This document shows, in pieces, positions 43,872 to 52,716 of a stretch of 54,183 nucleotides of DNA. Made by a program: the position numbers and the translations under genes. The stretch lies in the NCBI RefSeq assembly GCF_000255705.1, contig NZ_JH636443.1, positions 32,764-86,946 of the forward strand, in the 5' to 3' direction. The DNA is from Zavarzinella formosa DSM 19928 (GTDB lineage Bacteria > Planctomycetota > Planctomycetia > Gemmatales > Gemmataceae). The stretch's first letter is position 1, and the number at the start of each line of letters is the position of its first letter. Below the pieces are notes generated by a model, which saw only the letters and a program-made list of their open reading frames with translations, was not told the origin of the DNA and made no database searches.

Positions 43872-44876
43872 ATGTTGTATCACATCGACACGGAAGAGCG
43901 GAGCGCCGGGGGCGTCTCCGGCACGGTCTACCAGCTTTCCCACGCCGGAAACGACTCCTCCATTGAGGTCTGGCCGGCCCACGGCTTCAACTGCCTGCGA
44001 TGGAAACATCGCGGACAAGAGTTGCTGTACGTCGCCCCCGATTGGGAAACCAACCCCGTTCCCACGCGAAGCGGCATTCCCATCTTGTACCCGTTTCCCA
44101 ACCGCATCCGGGACGGCCAATTCACCCACGATGGCCGAACATTCCAATTGCCGAAGAACGATTCCACGAAGGCCAACGCCATCCACGGCTTCGCCCCGCG
44201 AAATGGCTGGACCATCAGCGGGTACGGCACCGACACCCAAGGGGCTTGGCTGCATGGGAATTTTCGCATCGCCGTGAACGCCCCGGAATCGGTCGGCCAA
44301 TGGCCGGGAGATGCCGAACTCAATGTCATTTGCCGGTTCACCGGGCACGCCATTCGCATGACATTCCAAGTGACAAACAAAGGAGAGACGAGTTTTCCCT
44401 TCGGCATCGGGCTGCATCCCTATTTTCAAATCCCCGGAGCCGAAACCATCAACGACGCCGAGTTGCACGCCCCGGCCCGGAGCATCTGGCCGCTGAAGGA
44501 CAGCCTGCCAAGCGGGCCGCGCCAGCCCGTGCCGGATGAATTGAACTGGCAACGCCCGAGACGAATCGCGAGCACGAATCTCGACACGGTATACGGCAAT
44601 CTCGGCGTGATTCGTTCCAAGCCGGAAGGCCTGTTGTTGCGGGCCGAGTTGAAATTGCCAGAGGCCGGGGAGCAACTGGAAGTGTGGACGACGGAGAACT
44701 TCCGCGAAAGCGTGCTGTTCACCCCGGTTCACCGCAAGGCCCTGTGCATCGAACCATATACTTGCGTGACGGATGCCGCCAACCTCCAAACCAAGGGTGA
44801 AGACACCGGTTGGGTGGTGTTGCCCCCCGGCGGCGACTGGACCGGGATTGTGGAATTTGTTTGGGGCCAAGTGTAA
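43872..44876 (+). CDS. aldose 1-epimerase family protein
   Basis: A 334-residue cytoplasmic protein of the galactose mutarotase fold. Catalytic-type residues are visible: His in NAIHGFAPRNGW, His in GIGLHPYFQIP and Glu near the C-terminus in ALCIEPYTCV. The NRI-region LYPFPNRIRDG is also typical. Such enzymes interconvert alpha and beta anomers of sugars or of glucose-6-phosphate (YeaD type). It is divergent from the Ldh2-type gene with only about 58 bases between their preferred starts. Confidence 0.9.
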   Translation: MLYHIDTEERSAGGVSGTVYQLSHAGNDSSIEVWPAHGFNCLRWKHRGQELLYVAPDWETNPVPTRSGIPILYPFPNRIRDGQFTHDGRTFQLPKNDSTKANAIHGFAPRNGWTISGYGTDTQGAWLHGNFRIAVNAPESVGQWPGDAELNVICRFTGHAIRMTFQVTNKGETSFPFGIGLHPYFQIPGAETINDAELHAPARSIWPLKDSLPSGPRQPVPDELNWQRPRRIASTNLDTVYGNLGVIRSKPEGLLLRAELKLPEAGEQLEVWTTENFRESVLFTPVHRKALCIEPYTCVTDAANLQTKGEDTGWVVLPPGGDWTGIVEFVWGQV

Positions 44877-44903
44877 GCAGAAACGAACACGGCAAGGAAA
44901 GTC

Positions 44904-45791
44904 ATGGCGAAACCGTTCGACGCGACGCTAAATTCGATGATCGACTTGCAGCCCGAAGGATGGGCGGCTTGTTTCGCGCGATTGGCCGGGATACCGCCCG
45001 GCCCGAGCGTCCCTGTGGACACGGATTTGGCCACCACGCTGACGGCCGACAAGGTTTTTCGCATCAACGGCCTGCGTCCATCGCTGTTGCATCTCGAATT
45101 GCAGGCCGGTTCCCGGCTTGGTATTCCGGCCGAGTTGATGCGTTATAATACCTTGATCTCCCATCAGCATCAGTTGCCGGTTGAAACCGTGCTGATCCTC
45201 CTGCGGCCCAAGGCGGTCGCCAGCGACATGACCGGGGTGTATCGCCAACACGGAGCTAGTGGGAATCTGATCCACGAGTTTCACCACCACGTGGTGCGAG
45301 TTTGGGAACTGCCGGTGAGTTTCTGGCTGGACGCCGGGATCGGCCTCGCCCCGCTAGCCATGCTGACGGACGAAGCCGGGGCCGATCTGGAAACCGCCCT
45401 CACCCGTCTCCAGAACAGTCTGCGGGAACAAGGGGCCGATGAGAAAACGGCCAAATCTTTGTTGGGATCGTCGTATGTGCTGTGCGGACTGCGTTACGAC
45501 CAAGACCGGATTGCGTCCATGTACCGGAGAATCAGCATGTTGATGGAAGATTCAACTACCTACCAAGAAATCCTCGGGAAAGGGCTGACGCAAGGCTTTA
45601 GCCAGGGCCGGACAGTCGGGTTGCGGGAAGCGCAGCACCATCTGCTCTTGAGATTGGGTACGAAGCGTTTTGGCTCGCCCAATCAAACAACCTTGGCAGC
45701 GTTGGAGGCGGTCACCGACTCGGATCGGCTTGAACGATTGGCAGATCGTCTCTTGGAGGCCGTCAGTTGGGATGATCTCATTGGGGAGTGA
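44904..45791 (+). CDS. Rpn/PD-(D/E)XK nuclease-like protein with DUF4351-like tail
   Basis: A 295-residue protein. The N-terminal part contains the DTDLATTL ... LRPSLLHLELQAGSR pattern (Asp, then E-x-Q) of the PD-(D/E)XK transposase/Rpn group. The C-terminus LLLRLGTKRFGSP and LERLADRLLEAVSWDDLI resembles DUF4351. Such proteins occur in many copies in planctomycete and cyanobacterial genomes and may act in DNA processing or recombination. The ATG has AAGGAAAG about 5 bases upstream. It follows the epimerase by 27 bases but is probably functionally separate. Confidence 0.75.
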   Translation: MAKPFDATLNSMIDLQPEGWAACFARLAGIPPGPSVPVDTDLATTLTADKVFRINGLRPSLLHLELQAGSRLGIPAELMRYNTLISHQHQLPVETVLILLRPKAVASDMTGVYRQHGASGNLIHEFHHHVVRVWELPVSFWLDAGIGLAPLAMLTDEAGADLETALTRLQNSLREQGADEKTAKSLLGSSYVLCGLRYDQDRIASMYRRISMLMEDSTTYQEILGKGLTQGFSQGRTVGLREAQHHLLLRLGTKRFGSPNQTTLAALEAVTDSDRLERLADRLLEAVSWDDLIGE

Positions 45792-45861
45792 TTGACCCGC
45801 CTTCGGGCGTGGCTTACCGTTTGGAACCGGCCGTCGTTTAAAGGACACACAGTCAAGATTC

Positions 45862-47820
45862 ATGGAAAAGAAGCGCCCACCCCTGTTTCGATACACCCGG
45901 CGATACGGGATTGTCGCGGCCGTCCTCATTGTGCTGGTGTTCAACCTGCTCTACGTGCGGGAGCCGCATCGGCATGCCGTCCCTTATGGTGAACTCAAAC
46001 GGCTGATCCAATTGCCAGGCGTTGAGGTGAAGTCCCTCAAAGTCGGCCCGCATGAAATCCAGTCAGAAATTGTTTTCAACGACCGCACGCTGGCCGTGAA
46101 GGGTTTGGACGAACTGCCCGAGGGGGTTGCCCATCTGCGCACCAACCGGCAGGGCGTCGAACAAGACACCACGTTCTTCCCGCTGCTGAACCAGTTTGTG
46201 CCGCATTTCGAGGCTGAGCCGGAGAAATCACCGGTGGCGGTCGCTGTCAGTTGGGTATACGCCACGGTGATGTTCGGAGTGGCGGCGCTCGCCCTCGTGT
46301 TCCTCGTGCGCTGGTACACGAACAATGGAGCGGGTGGCCTCGGCTTCGGCCGCGGCCGACACCGGTTGTATGAGGTCACTGACAAAACCGCGACCTTCAA
46401 GGATGTCGCCGGGATCGACGAAGCCAAGGCTGAGCTTCAGGAAGTGGTGGACTTCCTGCAAAACCCGCAGCGGTACACCAAGTTCGGCGGGCGCATTCCC
46501 AAGGGCGTGCTGCTGGTCGGCCCGCCGGGAACTGGGAAGACATTGCTCGCCAAGTCTGTCGCCGGGGAGGCGGGGGTGCCGTTCCTCAACATGTCCGGCA
46601 GTGACTTCGTGGAAATGTTCGTCGGCGTCGGAGCGTCGCGAGTACGGGATCTCTTCCGCGAAGCGACGGCCAAGGCTCCGTGCATTATCTTCATCGATGA
46701 ACTTGATGCGATGGGCCGCAGCCGGTCCGGGCAGGGGTTTGGCAGCCATGAGGAACGCGAGCAAACGCTGAATCAACTGCTTGTGGAGATGGACGGGTTC
46801 GACTCCAACGCCGGCGTGATCTTGATGGCGGCGACGAATCGGCCCGAGGTCTTGGATGCCGCGTTGCTGCGCCCCGGCCGCTTTGACCGCACCGTCGTCG
46901 TGGACCGGCCGGACATGGACGGCCGCGAAGCCATCATGCGGGTTCACCTGACCAAAGTGAAAGAACTCGGCCACATCGACCTGAAGAAGATCGCCCGCCT
47001 CACCCCTGGTTGCGTCGGGGCCGATCTGGCCAACATCGTCAACGAAGCAGTACTGTTGGCCGCCCGGCGGGACGCCGACCGGGTGGATATGCGGGATTTC
47101 GTGGAAGCCATCGAACGCGGCGCCGTGGGCTTGGAGCGGAAGAGCCGGATCATGCGGCCGGAGGAAAAGACCCGCATCGCCGTCCACGAAGCGGGGCACG
47201 CCTTGGTGGCCTGCGCGGTCGAGCACAGCGACCCGGTTCACAAAGTCTCCATCATCCCTCGCGGCCTGGCCGGCGGCTATGTGCTGCAACGTCCCGATTC
47301 CGACCGTCTGCTCATGACCCGCCTTGAGTTGGAGGCACGCATCAAAGTGGCCTTGGGGGGAACGATCGCCGAGGAAGTGTGTCTGCACGAAATTTCCACA
47401 GGGGCGACCAGCGACCTGAATCTGGCGAACAACCTCGCCGCCCAGATGGTGCGGGAATACGGCATGAGCCGACTTGGCCGTATTTACCTGGGCGAAGCCG
47501 GATCGGCCTTCCTGCCGAACGGCGCCCCCGGCGAAGGCGCGCGAGCATGTAGCGAGCAAACTGCGCGTGAGATCGACTTGGAAATCCGGGCGATTATCTC
47601 GGCCTGTTTGTTTGAAGTGCGCACAGTGCTGGAGAAAGGAAAACTCTCCTTGGAGGCCGTGGCCAAACGCCTGATCGACAAAGAAGTGCTGGAGGACCGC
47701 GAACTCCTGGAACTGCTGGAAGACAACGACTTCGCCATCAGCCCCGCCGCAAGGGAAAGCCTGTCACAACACCGCAGACTCGAAGAAACAGGCGATATGA
47801 TCAAACGGCTGGGGGGCTGA
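45862..47820 (+). CDS. ftsH: ATP-dependent zinc metalloprotease FtsH
   Basis: A 652-residue inner-membrane AAA+ protease. The two membrane helices lie at about 16-32 and 124-145. The AAA domain has Walker A GPPGTGKT near residue 219, the pore loop MFVGVGAS, Walker [11 protein letters not shown] and the second region of homology [18 protein letters not shown]. The M41 protease domain has HEAGH at 442-446 and the zinc-ligand Asp in GATSDLNLA. It degrades misfolded or regulatory membrane proteins. No clear ribosome site is seen near the ATG. The periplasmic domain is short, about 90 residues, as usual. Confidence 0.97.
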   Translation: MEKKRPPLFRYTRRYGIVAAVLIVLVFNLLYVREPHRHAVPYGELKRLIQLPGVEVKSLKVGPHEIQSEIVFNDRTLAVKGLDELPEGVAHLRTNRQGVEQDTTFFPLLNQFVPHFEAEPEKSPVAVAVSWVYATVMFGVAALALVFLVRWYTNNGAGGLGFGRGRHRLYEVTDKTATFKDVAGIDEAKAELQEVVDFLQNPQRYTKFGGRIPKGVLLVGPPGTGKTLLAKSVAGEAGVPFLNMSGSDFVEMFVGVGASRVRDLFREATAKAPCIIFIDELDAMGRSRSGQGFGSHEEREQTLNQLLVEMDGFDSNAGVILMAATNRPEVLDAALLRPGRFDRTVVVDRPDMDGREAIMRVHLTKVKELGHIDLKKIARLTPGCVGADLANIVNEAVLLAARRDADRVDMRDFVEAIERGAVGLERKSRIMRPEEKTRIAVHEAGHALVACAVEHSDPVHKVSIIPRGLAGGYVLQRPDSDRLLMTRLELEARIKVALGGTIAEEVCLHEISTGATSDLNLANNLAAQMVREYGMSRLGRIYLGEAGSAFLPNGAPGEGARACSEQTAREIDLEIRAIISACLFEVRTVLEKGKLSLEAVAKRLIDKEVLEDRELLELLEDNDFAISPAARESLSQHRRLEETGDMIKRLGG

Positions 47821-47840
47821 GAAAAGCAGGAGGACAGCAA

Positions 47841-47912
47841 GGAAAGACATTAACCACAAAGACACAAAGTTTCACAAAAAAACAACAACCCGGATCAACA
47901 ACGACAAGCAAA
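47841..47912. repeat. half copy of the CCACAAAGAC repeat
   Basis: The sequence runs GGAAAGACATTAACCACAAA, then GACACAAAGTTTCACAAA and a variant of the ACAAGCAAAG end of the 41879 arm. No matching right arm is present. It lies just past the ftsH stop. Confidence 0.75.
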
Positions 47913-48046
47913 GAAAGAAGAACACCGGGCGAATTCCGCTGACGGATTCCCTCGCATTGTTCAAGGGATCACCAGGTGAGCCTTGAGGGGGCGGGCACTA
48001 GAAAAGTCGATGCCCCGGCCCATGTTGGCATCAAAGCATAAATCTT

Positions 48047-48067
48047 GCCTGCCTCCGGATGGCAGGC
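48047..48067. terminator. hairpin at convergent junction, 7-bp stem
   Basis: GCCTGCC and GGCAGGC flank a 7-base loop, 13 bases past the stop of the convergent gene at 48081. There is no T-run. Confidence 0.45.
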
Positions 48068-48080
48068 GCCGGACCAATCC

Positions 48081-49454
48081 TCACTTTTTGGGCTTCTCAA
48101 GAACCTTGAAGCTTTCAAAAAACTTTTTTGTTTCGACTTTGCCGACCGAATCTTTGTCTGCCATCGTGTAGATCATCCAAAGGGTGTCATCCGTCGCGGC
48201 GAATATTTTCTGATGCACAATGAAAATCAGGCCATTGTTCGCCTTCTGTTCAAACTGAAGTTCCAATCCGGTCATTCCGTCTTCTGTGATGTCACGGATC
48301 ACTGTCTCTTTTGGCCGGCCCAATTTCGACAGTTTTAACACCTCTTTGGAGTCGCCCAACACTTTGTCGGCGAGAACCGTCTTGCCCACGGTGTAAGCCA
48401 CCCGCCCGTCGTCTGTTTTCACCGACCATCGAGTCTCGGCCCCAAAAGTACCGTCTTTCTTCAACTCCTTTTCCGGACGACTGGGAAATTTCGCCTGAAA
48501 ACTCTTTTCCTCCGGGCTGAACTCGACCCACTTCTTGTCCCGGCTCAGCCATTCAACTTTGGGAATCTTCCCGTATTCCGCCACATTCTTCTCCGCAGAG
48601 ATTGTCGTGACACCCTCCACGCGCGTCGCCATCTCAATTTTGACCTTGGCTCCGGCCACTGTCCCGTCCGCATTGCCCGTCAATCCCCCGCTCCCTTTTT
48701 CTTCGCAAGCAGTCGAACTGCCATCAATGGCCACGGTCACCATGTTCGTAAAGTGGCTGGCGAGCGGCGGTGACAGAACGACCCCCTCCATTTCAACGCA
48801 CAACAAATTCCCTTTGATTTCAAAGACGCCGTTGAGTGTCGCGCCCTTCCGGGCGGTCGACACAAGTTTGGCGGTGAGTTTGGCCTTGGTCAGGTCCAGT
48901 TTGATCTTTGACTCCGCCGCCTCCTCTGCGAGCGGTTTGGGATCAAGGTCACGTGCCTGGCCAACGCGGAATGCGAGGCCGTTCAGTTGGCTCATGACAA
49001 TCGTCGATGATCCCGGCTGCCCGGCCCGCCGTAGGAGTTTGTCGATGTCCTTTGCGGTCAGGTCGCCCGTGCCGGAGATGCCGACGCGGAATTGGCCGTC
49101 CTTCTTCTCATACAGGAGGTGACGCTTCTGAAACCCGGCCGTTACGACTTTGTCTTCATCGGTTTCCCATGCCACCGAGTAATACCGCAAATACTTGACG
49201 GGCGTGCCATCCTTGTCTGCTTCCAAAACCGTGAACCGCGACACATCCTCAGCCGGCCCCGGTTTCGAGGAGATAACACTGCCGTCCGGAAGAATGAATT
49301 TGGCCGAACCGGACTCGGTTTTCTTGGTTTGGCGCTCAACCGTCATCCCCGGTGACGGATACAGTTTGATCTTGATGACATGCTCCTCGTCCGCGGCAAC
49401 CGCCGGGAGGGCGGTCGCCAGCGCCAAGAGGAAACCAACGAAAAACGAACGCAT
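48081..49454 (-). CDS. secreted 457-residue protein of unknown function
   Basis: A signal peptide (MRSFFVGFLLALATALPAVAA) is followed by a long beta-rich, Lys/Glu/Asp-rich protein. There is a possible internal duplication of a strand-rich unit (VKYLRYYSVAWETDEDKVV; VEWLSRDKKWVEFSPEEKSFQAKF). The C-terminal third (FSPEEKSFQAKFPSRPEKEL to FFESFKVLEK) has the look of a small lipid- or calcium-binding fold found in secreted planctomycete proteins, but I cannot name it. The ribosome site is weak. It is probably extracytoplasmic. Confidence 0.75.
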   Translation of the reverse strand: MRSFFVGFLLALATALPAVAADEEHVIKIKLYPSPGMTVERQTKKTESGSAKFILPDGSVISSKPGPAEDVSRFTVLEADKDGTPVKYLRYYSVAWETDEDKVVTAGFQKRHLLYEKKDGQFRVGISGTGDLTAKDIDKLLRRAGQPGSSTIVMSQLNGLAFRVGQARDLDPKPLAEEAAESKIKLDLTKAKLTAKLVSTARKGATLNGVFEIKGNLLCVEMEGVVLSPPLASHFTNMVTVAIDGSSTACEEKGSGGLTGNADGTVAGAKVKIEMATRVEGVTTISAEKNVAEYGKIPKVEWLSRDKKWVEFSPEEKSFQAKFPSRPEKELKKDGTFGAETRWSVKTDDGRVAYTVGKTVLADKVLGDSKEVLKLSKLGRPKETVIRDITEDGMTGLELQFEQKANNGLIFIVHQKIFAATDDTLWMIYTMADKDSVGKVETKKFFESFKVLEKPKK

Positions 49455-49588
49455 GGGAAACTCACTTTCGAGGGCTGAATGGATTCATTTTGCTTATTCG
49501 CCTCAAAAAATCCGGCCATTGACAAAAAGACTCCGGGTGTCCAAAAAACCGACTCGTGCAAACAACCCGGCAACACCGGTGGAAGATT

Positions 49589-50380
49589 TCATTTTTGCCG
49601 CAGGTTCTCATGCTTTTCTCTTCTTTCCTTTCGGAACCGGCTTGCGAACACTGCTTTCAACAAAAACACGATGTTCGACCAATATCGGCCCGCGAGGCGG
49701 CGGGGTTCTTGGGCCATGCGGTAGATCCATTCTGTGCCGGTTTTTTGCATCCACTTGGGGGAGCGTCTCACCTTGCCGGCGACGAAATCCAGCGTGGCGC
49801 CGACTTGGACCATCACGGGAACGCCGAGCTTTTCCAGATGGTCGACCATCCAAAATTCCCCCTTCGGCTGGCCAAAGGCGAGGAACAGCAAATCTGGCTT
49901 CGCGGCCCGGATACGGTCTTCCTGTTCCTGCTTCTCGGCATCCGTCAGCGCCCGGAAGGGGGGGCATTCCACGCCGACGATCTGGATGCCGGGATATCGG
50001 CTCCGGAGGTTTTCGGCCGCCTTGTCCGCAATGCCCGGTGCGGCGCCGAGGAGAAACAAACGGTGGCCGTGTTTGGTCGCCCGTTCGCAGAGACCATAAA
50101 TGAGGTCGGAACCCGCCACCCGTTCCGGCAACCGGCGTTTGCCCAAGCGGGACCACCAGACGAGGGGCATGCCGTCGGCCACGATGAACGCGGCCTGTTC
50201 GTTGATGGACTGCAACCTCGGGTTGTCATCGCTGACCATCGCATAATTCAAGTTGGCCGTGATGAAGAAACTCGGCTTCCCGGCCGCGATCAACTCGCCC
50301 ACGCGGTCAAGCGTTTGCTCGTAGGTGTAGGGGGCCAAAGGCAGGCCCCAAACGCGGATCGGCTTCTCGGCATCGGTCAT
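49589..50380 (-). CDS. WecG/TagA/CpsF-family glycosyltransferase
   Basis: A 263-residue GT26 enzyme. Recognised are the FFITANLNYAMV strand, the ADGMPLVWWSRLG motif (donor site), FLLGAAPGIAD and the C-terminal FLAFGQPKGEFWM (equivalent of GMPKQE), followed by GATLDFVAGKVRRSPKWMQ. Relatives add N-acetylmannosamine or mannosaminuronic acid to lipid-linked precursors for surface polysaccharide. It is membrane-associated and monotopic. The ATG at 50380 has GGGGAA upstream; the frame extends another 104 codons without support. Confidence 0.93.
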   Translation of the reverse strand: MTDAEKPIRVWGLPLAPYTYEQTLDRVGELIAAGKPSFFITANLNYAMVSDDNPRLQSINEQAAFIVADGMPLVWWSRLGKRRLPERVAGSDLIYGLCERATKHGHRLFLLGAAPGIADKAAENLRSRYPGIQIVGVECPPFRALTDAEKQEQEDRIRAAKPDLLFLAFGQPKGEFWMVDHLEKLGVPVMVQVGATLDFVAGKVRRSPKWMQKTGTEWIYRMAQEPRRLAGRYWSNIVFLLKAVFASRFRKERREKHENLRQK

Positions 50381-50652
50381 GTTGTTCCCCGCAAATTTCA
50401 CCCCGGAAATCTTACAAGAACACGAAACCAGCGAGCGAAAGCCGGGTGCAAAACGGAGACCGTCTTGAAATGCCGGCGGGTCGGAACCAATAGATAAGGA
50501 GTCCGGCAACGGGTGGAAATAGCGGTTGTGCCGTCCGCGCCAACCGTGGCTGAAAATCATGCCCAAACCGCCGGGCTTCGCACTTGGGAAGCTCTTTCCT
50601 CGCGGGCGATAATACAGGTGCGAGAATATCGAATGGTCGGGAGGGCGGGACG

Positions 50653-50883
50653 ATGAAAAAATGGCTGTTCCTTGCCATGATCTTCGGGTCAATTGGCTGT
50701 CAGAACATCACCGGCCCATTCAAGGCCAAGGAAAAAGACCGGACACGCGCGACCGATCCGTTGATGAATCCCGACTTGGACGAGCAACAAAAATATGGCC
50801 GGTCCCGGTATTCCTATCCCGAGGATGACCGCTACATCGGCCCCCCCGGATACTCCAGCCGGCCGACGCCGAGCGGCCGGTGA
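50653..50883 (+). CDS. 76-residue lipoprotein
   Basis: A short lipoprotein: MKKWLFLAMIFGSIGC (lipobox IGC) and a polar tail rich in Arg, Asp, Tyr and Pro, ending PPGYSSRPTPSGR. The GGAGGGCGGG sequence just before the ATG supports the start. It is divergent from the glycosyltransferase gene. The function is unknown. Confidence 0.77.
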   Translation: MKKWLFLAMIFGSIGCQNITGPFKAKEKDRTRATDPLMNPDLDEQQKYGRSRYSYPEDDRYIGPPGYSSRPTPSGR

Positions 50884-50942
50884 GTTGATGTGACAACCCG
50901 TTCGCCCTGAAACTCCCGGCCAGTCGCCGGGTATTTCTGTTT

Positions 50943-52223
50943 ATGCGAATTGGCATCTCCCCCGAACCGCCGCCTCTGCCCCGGAGATTTCCGGACAACC
51001 TGCCGCCGTTGCCCGAGGCCAATTTTCCCGAACCGCCTCCCCTGCCCGTCTTTGTTCTGGCTCCGCCTGTTGAACCGCCCCCCCTGCCCGTCTGGGAAAC
51101 GTCCGAACCAAAGAAACCCTTCGGTTTCTTTGACTTGATTCGTGTCTGTTTCTCGGCCGTCAACTGGCTGTTCGGCCTCGCCTCCCTGATGGTGTTTCTC
51201 GCGGTGCTGGCGGCCATTCCCGTGTTCCAATTCCTGAGCCTCGGCTACATGCTGGAAGCGGCCGCCCGCGTGGCCAAGTCCGGCCGGTTGCGGGATGGTT
51301 TCATCGGCATCCGGTTGGTCGGCCGACTTGGCGGCATCGTGGCCGCCAGTTGGTTGCTGGTTCTCCCCATCCGCCTGACGGCCGATTTCGCCCGCACGGC
51401 CGAGATCATCAACCCGGACGGCCAAAATGCCGCCACGTGGCGGTTCGGCGTGTATCTCCTCGCCGCCGTCACGGCCTTCCACATCAGCATGGCCGTCGCC
51501 CGTGGCGGCAAACTGCGATACTTCCTCTGGCCGTTCAACTTCGTGAATGTCCTGCTGCGGGTGATTCGCGGCGGGGCCTATGCCGAGGCCCGCGATGCAA
51601 CATGGGATTTGGTGATGTCCCTCCGGCTGCCCTATTACTTCTGGATCGGCTTCCGGGGCTTTATCGGCGCGTTGATGTGGCTGGCGATTCCGGTGAGCCT
51701 GCTGGCCCTCGGCCACGCCAAATTCGGGGCGGCCCCGTTGGTCGGCTTCCTGGGCGGGATGATGCTGGCCCTTGTGCTGATTTACCTGCCACTGCTGCAA
51801 CTTCGCATCGCCACCGAAAAACGCTTCTCGGCCGTGTTCGAGTGGTGCGCCGTCCGGCGTACTTTTGCCCGCGCCCCTTGGGCGATCAGCTTTGCCTTCG
51901 TGATCTCGCTGGCCTTTGCGTTGCCGCTTTATCTGTTAAAGATTGAAGTGGTGCCGAGCGAAGCCGAATGGCTCCCCGCCCTTGTGTTCATGGTGTTCAT
52001 CTTCCCGGCCCGCCTGCTGATGGGCTGGGCCGTCGGCCGGGCGGGCAAACGCCAACGCCCCCGGCACTGGTTCTTCCGCATCACCGGAAAACTGCCGCTG
52101 TTGCCCGCCGCCGGGTTCTATGTGCTGATCGTCTTCTTCAGCCAATACACAAGCTGGAACGGCGTGCTGAGCCTTTACGAACAACACGCCTTCTTATTGC
52201 CGGTGCCGTTCTTTGGGATGTGA
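50943..52223 (+). CDS. membrane protein with proline-rich PPLP-repeat N-terminus
   Basis: A 426-residue protein. The first 55 residues contain four PPLP units in a Pro/Glu-rich cytoplasmic tail. About eight membrane helices follow (CFSAVNWLFGLASLMVFLAV, LVGRLGGIVAASWLLVLPI, FGVYLLAAVTAFHISMAVA and others), resembling DUF4013-type proteins. The ribosome site is not evident. The proline-rich tail may be a docking site for a partner. The stop is 18 bases from the convergent lipoprotein gene. Confidence 0.75.
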   Translation: MRIGISPEPPPLPRRFPDNLPPLPEANFPEPPPLPVFVLAPPVEPPPLPVWETSEPKKPFGFFDLIRVCFSAVNWLFGLASLMVFLAVLAAIPVFQFLSLGYMLEAAARVAKSGRLRDGFIGIRLVGRLGGIVAASWLLVLPIRLTADFARTAEIINPDGQNAATWRFGVYLLAAVTAFHISMAVARGGKLRYFLWPFNFVNVLLRVIRGGAYAEARDATWDLVMSLRLPYYFWIGFRGFIGALMWLAIPVSLLALGHAKFGAAPLVGFLGGMMLALVLIYLPLLQLRIATEKRFSAVFEWCAVRRTFARAPWAISFAFVISLAFALPLYLLKIEVVPSEAEWLPALVFMVFIFPARLLMGWAVGRAGKRQRPRHWFFRITGKLPLLPAAGFYVLIVFFSQYTSWNGVLSLYEQHAFLLPVPFFGM

Positions 52224-52240
52224 CTCCCATCGGCCGATGC

Positions 52241-52687
52241 TCACTTGTTCTTCGGCTTGGCCTTCAGAAACACCTCGAAATTCACATCGTTGTTCTCTCC
52301 CGGCTTGATCTCGGCATCAATCGCATCGGGAACACTGCCAACGGCCGGATAGGTGATGACCTCGTCAACCATCGTGCCGGGGGGAGCGGGCGGGCCGGTC
52401 GGAATCTGCCGGCCGGTTTTCAGAACCCCGCGAATGACCACTTTCTTCCGGCCCGGCGTCATCTGACTGGCCGCGGGAACCTCATAGTGGCCATCTTTGA
52501 TGCCGGTTCCCACCGAGGGACCATTCCCATCGGCGGATTCAAAGCTAATCGAACCATCGGCCACGGGAGTGCCGTCCAAACTGACTTTCCCGCGAACCGT
52601 GGCCCCGTTGGAACCACAACCGGCAATGATGGCTATTAATCCAAACATCCCCAGCCGGACCATCTGCAAACGATATCCGCCAAGCAC
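52241..52687 (-). CDS. lipoprotein downstream of DUF1559 gene
   Basis: A 148-residue lipoprotein. The GTG start at 52687 (AAGGAG 6 bases upstream) gives MLGGYRLQMVRLGMFGLIAI, then a lipobox in IIAGC, and a carboxypeptidase-regulatory-like body (VRGKVSLDGTPVADGSISF, DGHYEVPAASQMTPGRKKVVI). It begins 29 bases after the stop of the DUF1559 gene at 52717. An ATG at 52663 would shorten the leader and lacks a ribosome site. Confidence 0.83.
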   Translation of the reverse strand: MLGGYRLQMVRLGMFGLIAIIAGCGSNGATVRGKVSLDGTPVADGSISFESADGNGPSVGTGIKDGHYEVPAASQMTPGRKKVVIRGVLKTGRQIPTGPPAPPGTMVDEVITYPAVGSVPDAIDAEIKPGENNDVNFEVFLKAKPKNK

Positions 52688-52716
52688 AATCAAACTCCTT
52701 GGATCGAAGACGGGAA

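Noticed and set aside
43871-43874. Divergent genes apparently sharing overlapping start codons (CATG)
   Set aside because: The Ldh2-type gene has a better start at GTG 43813 with GAGGGA upstream and the usual N-terminus, so the overlap is probably not real.
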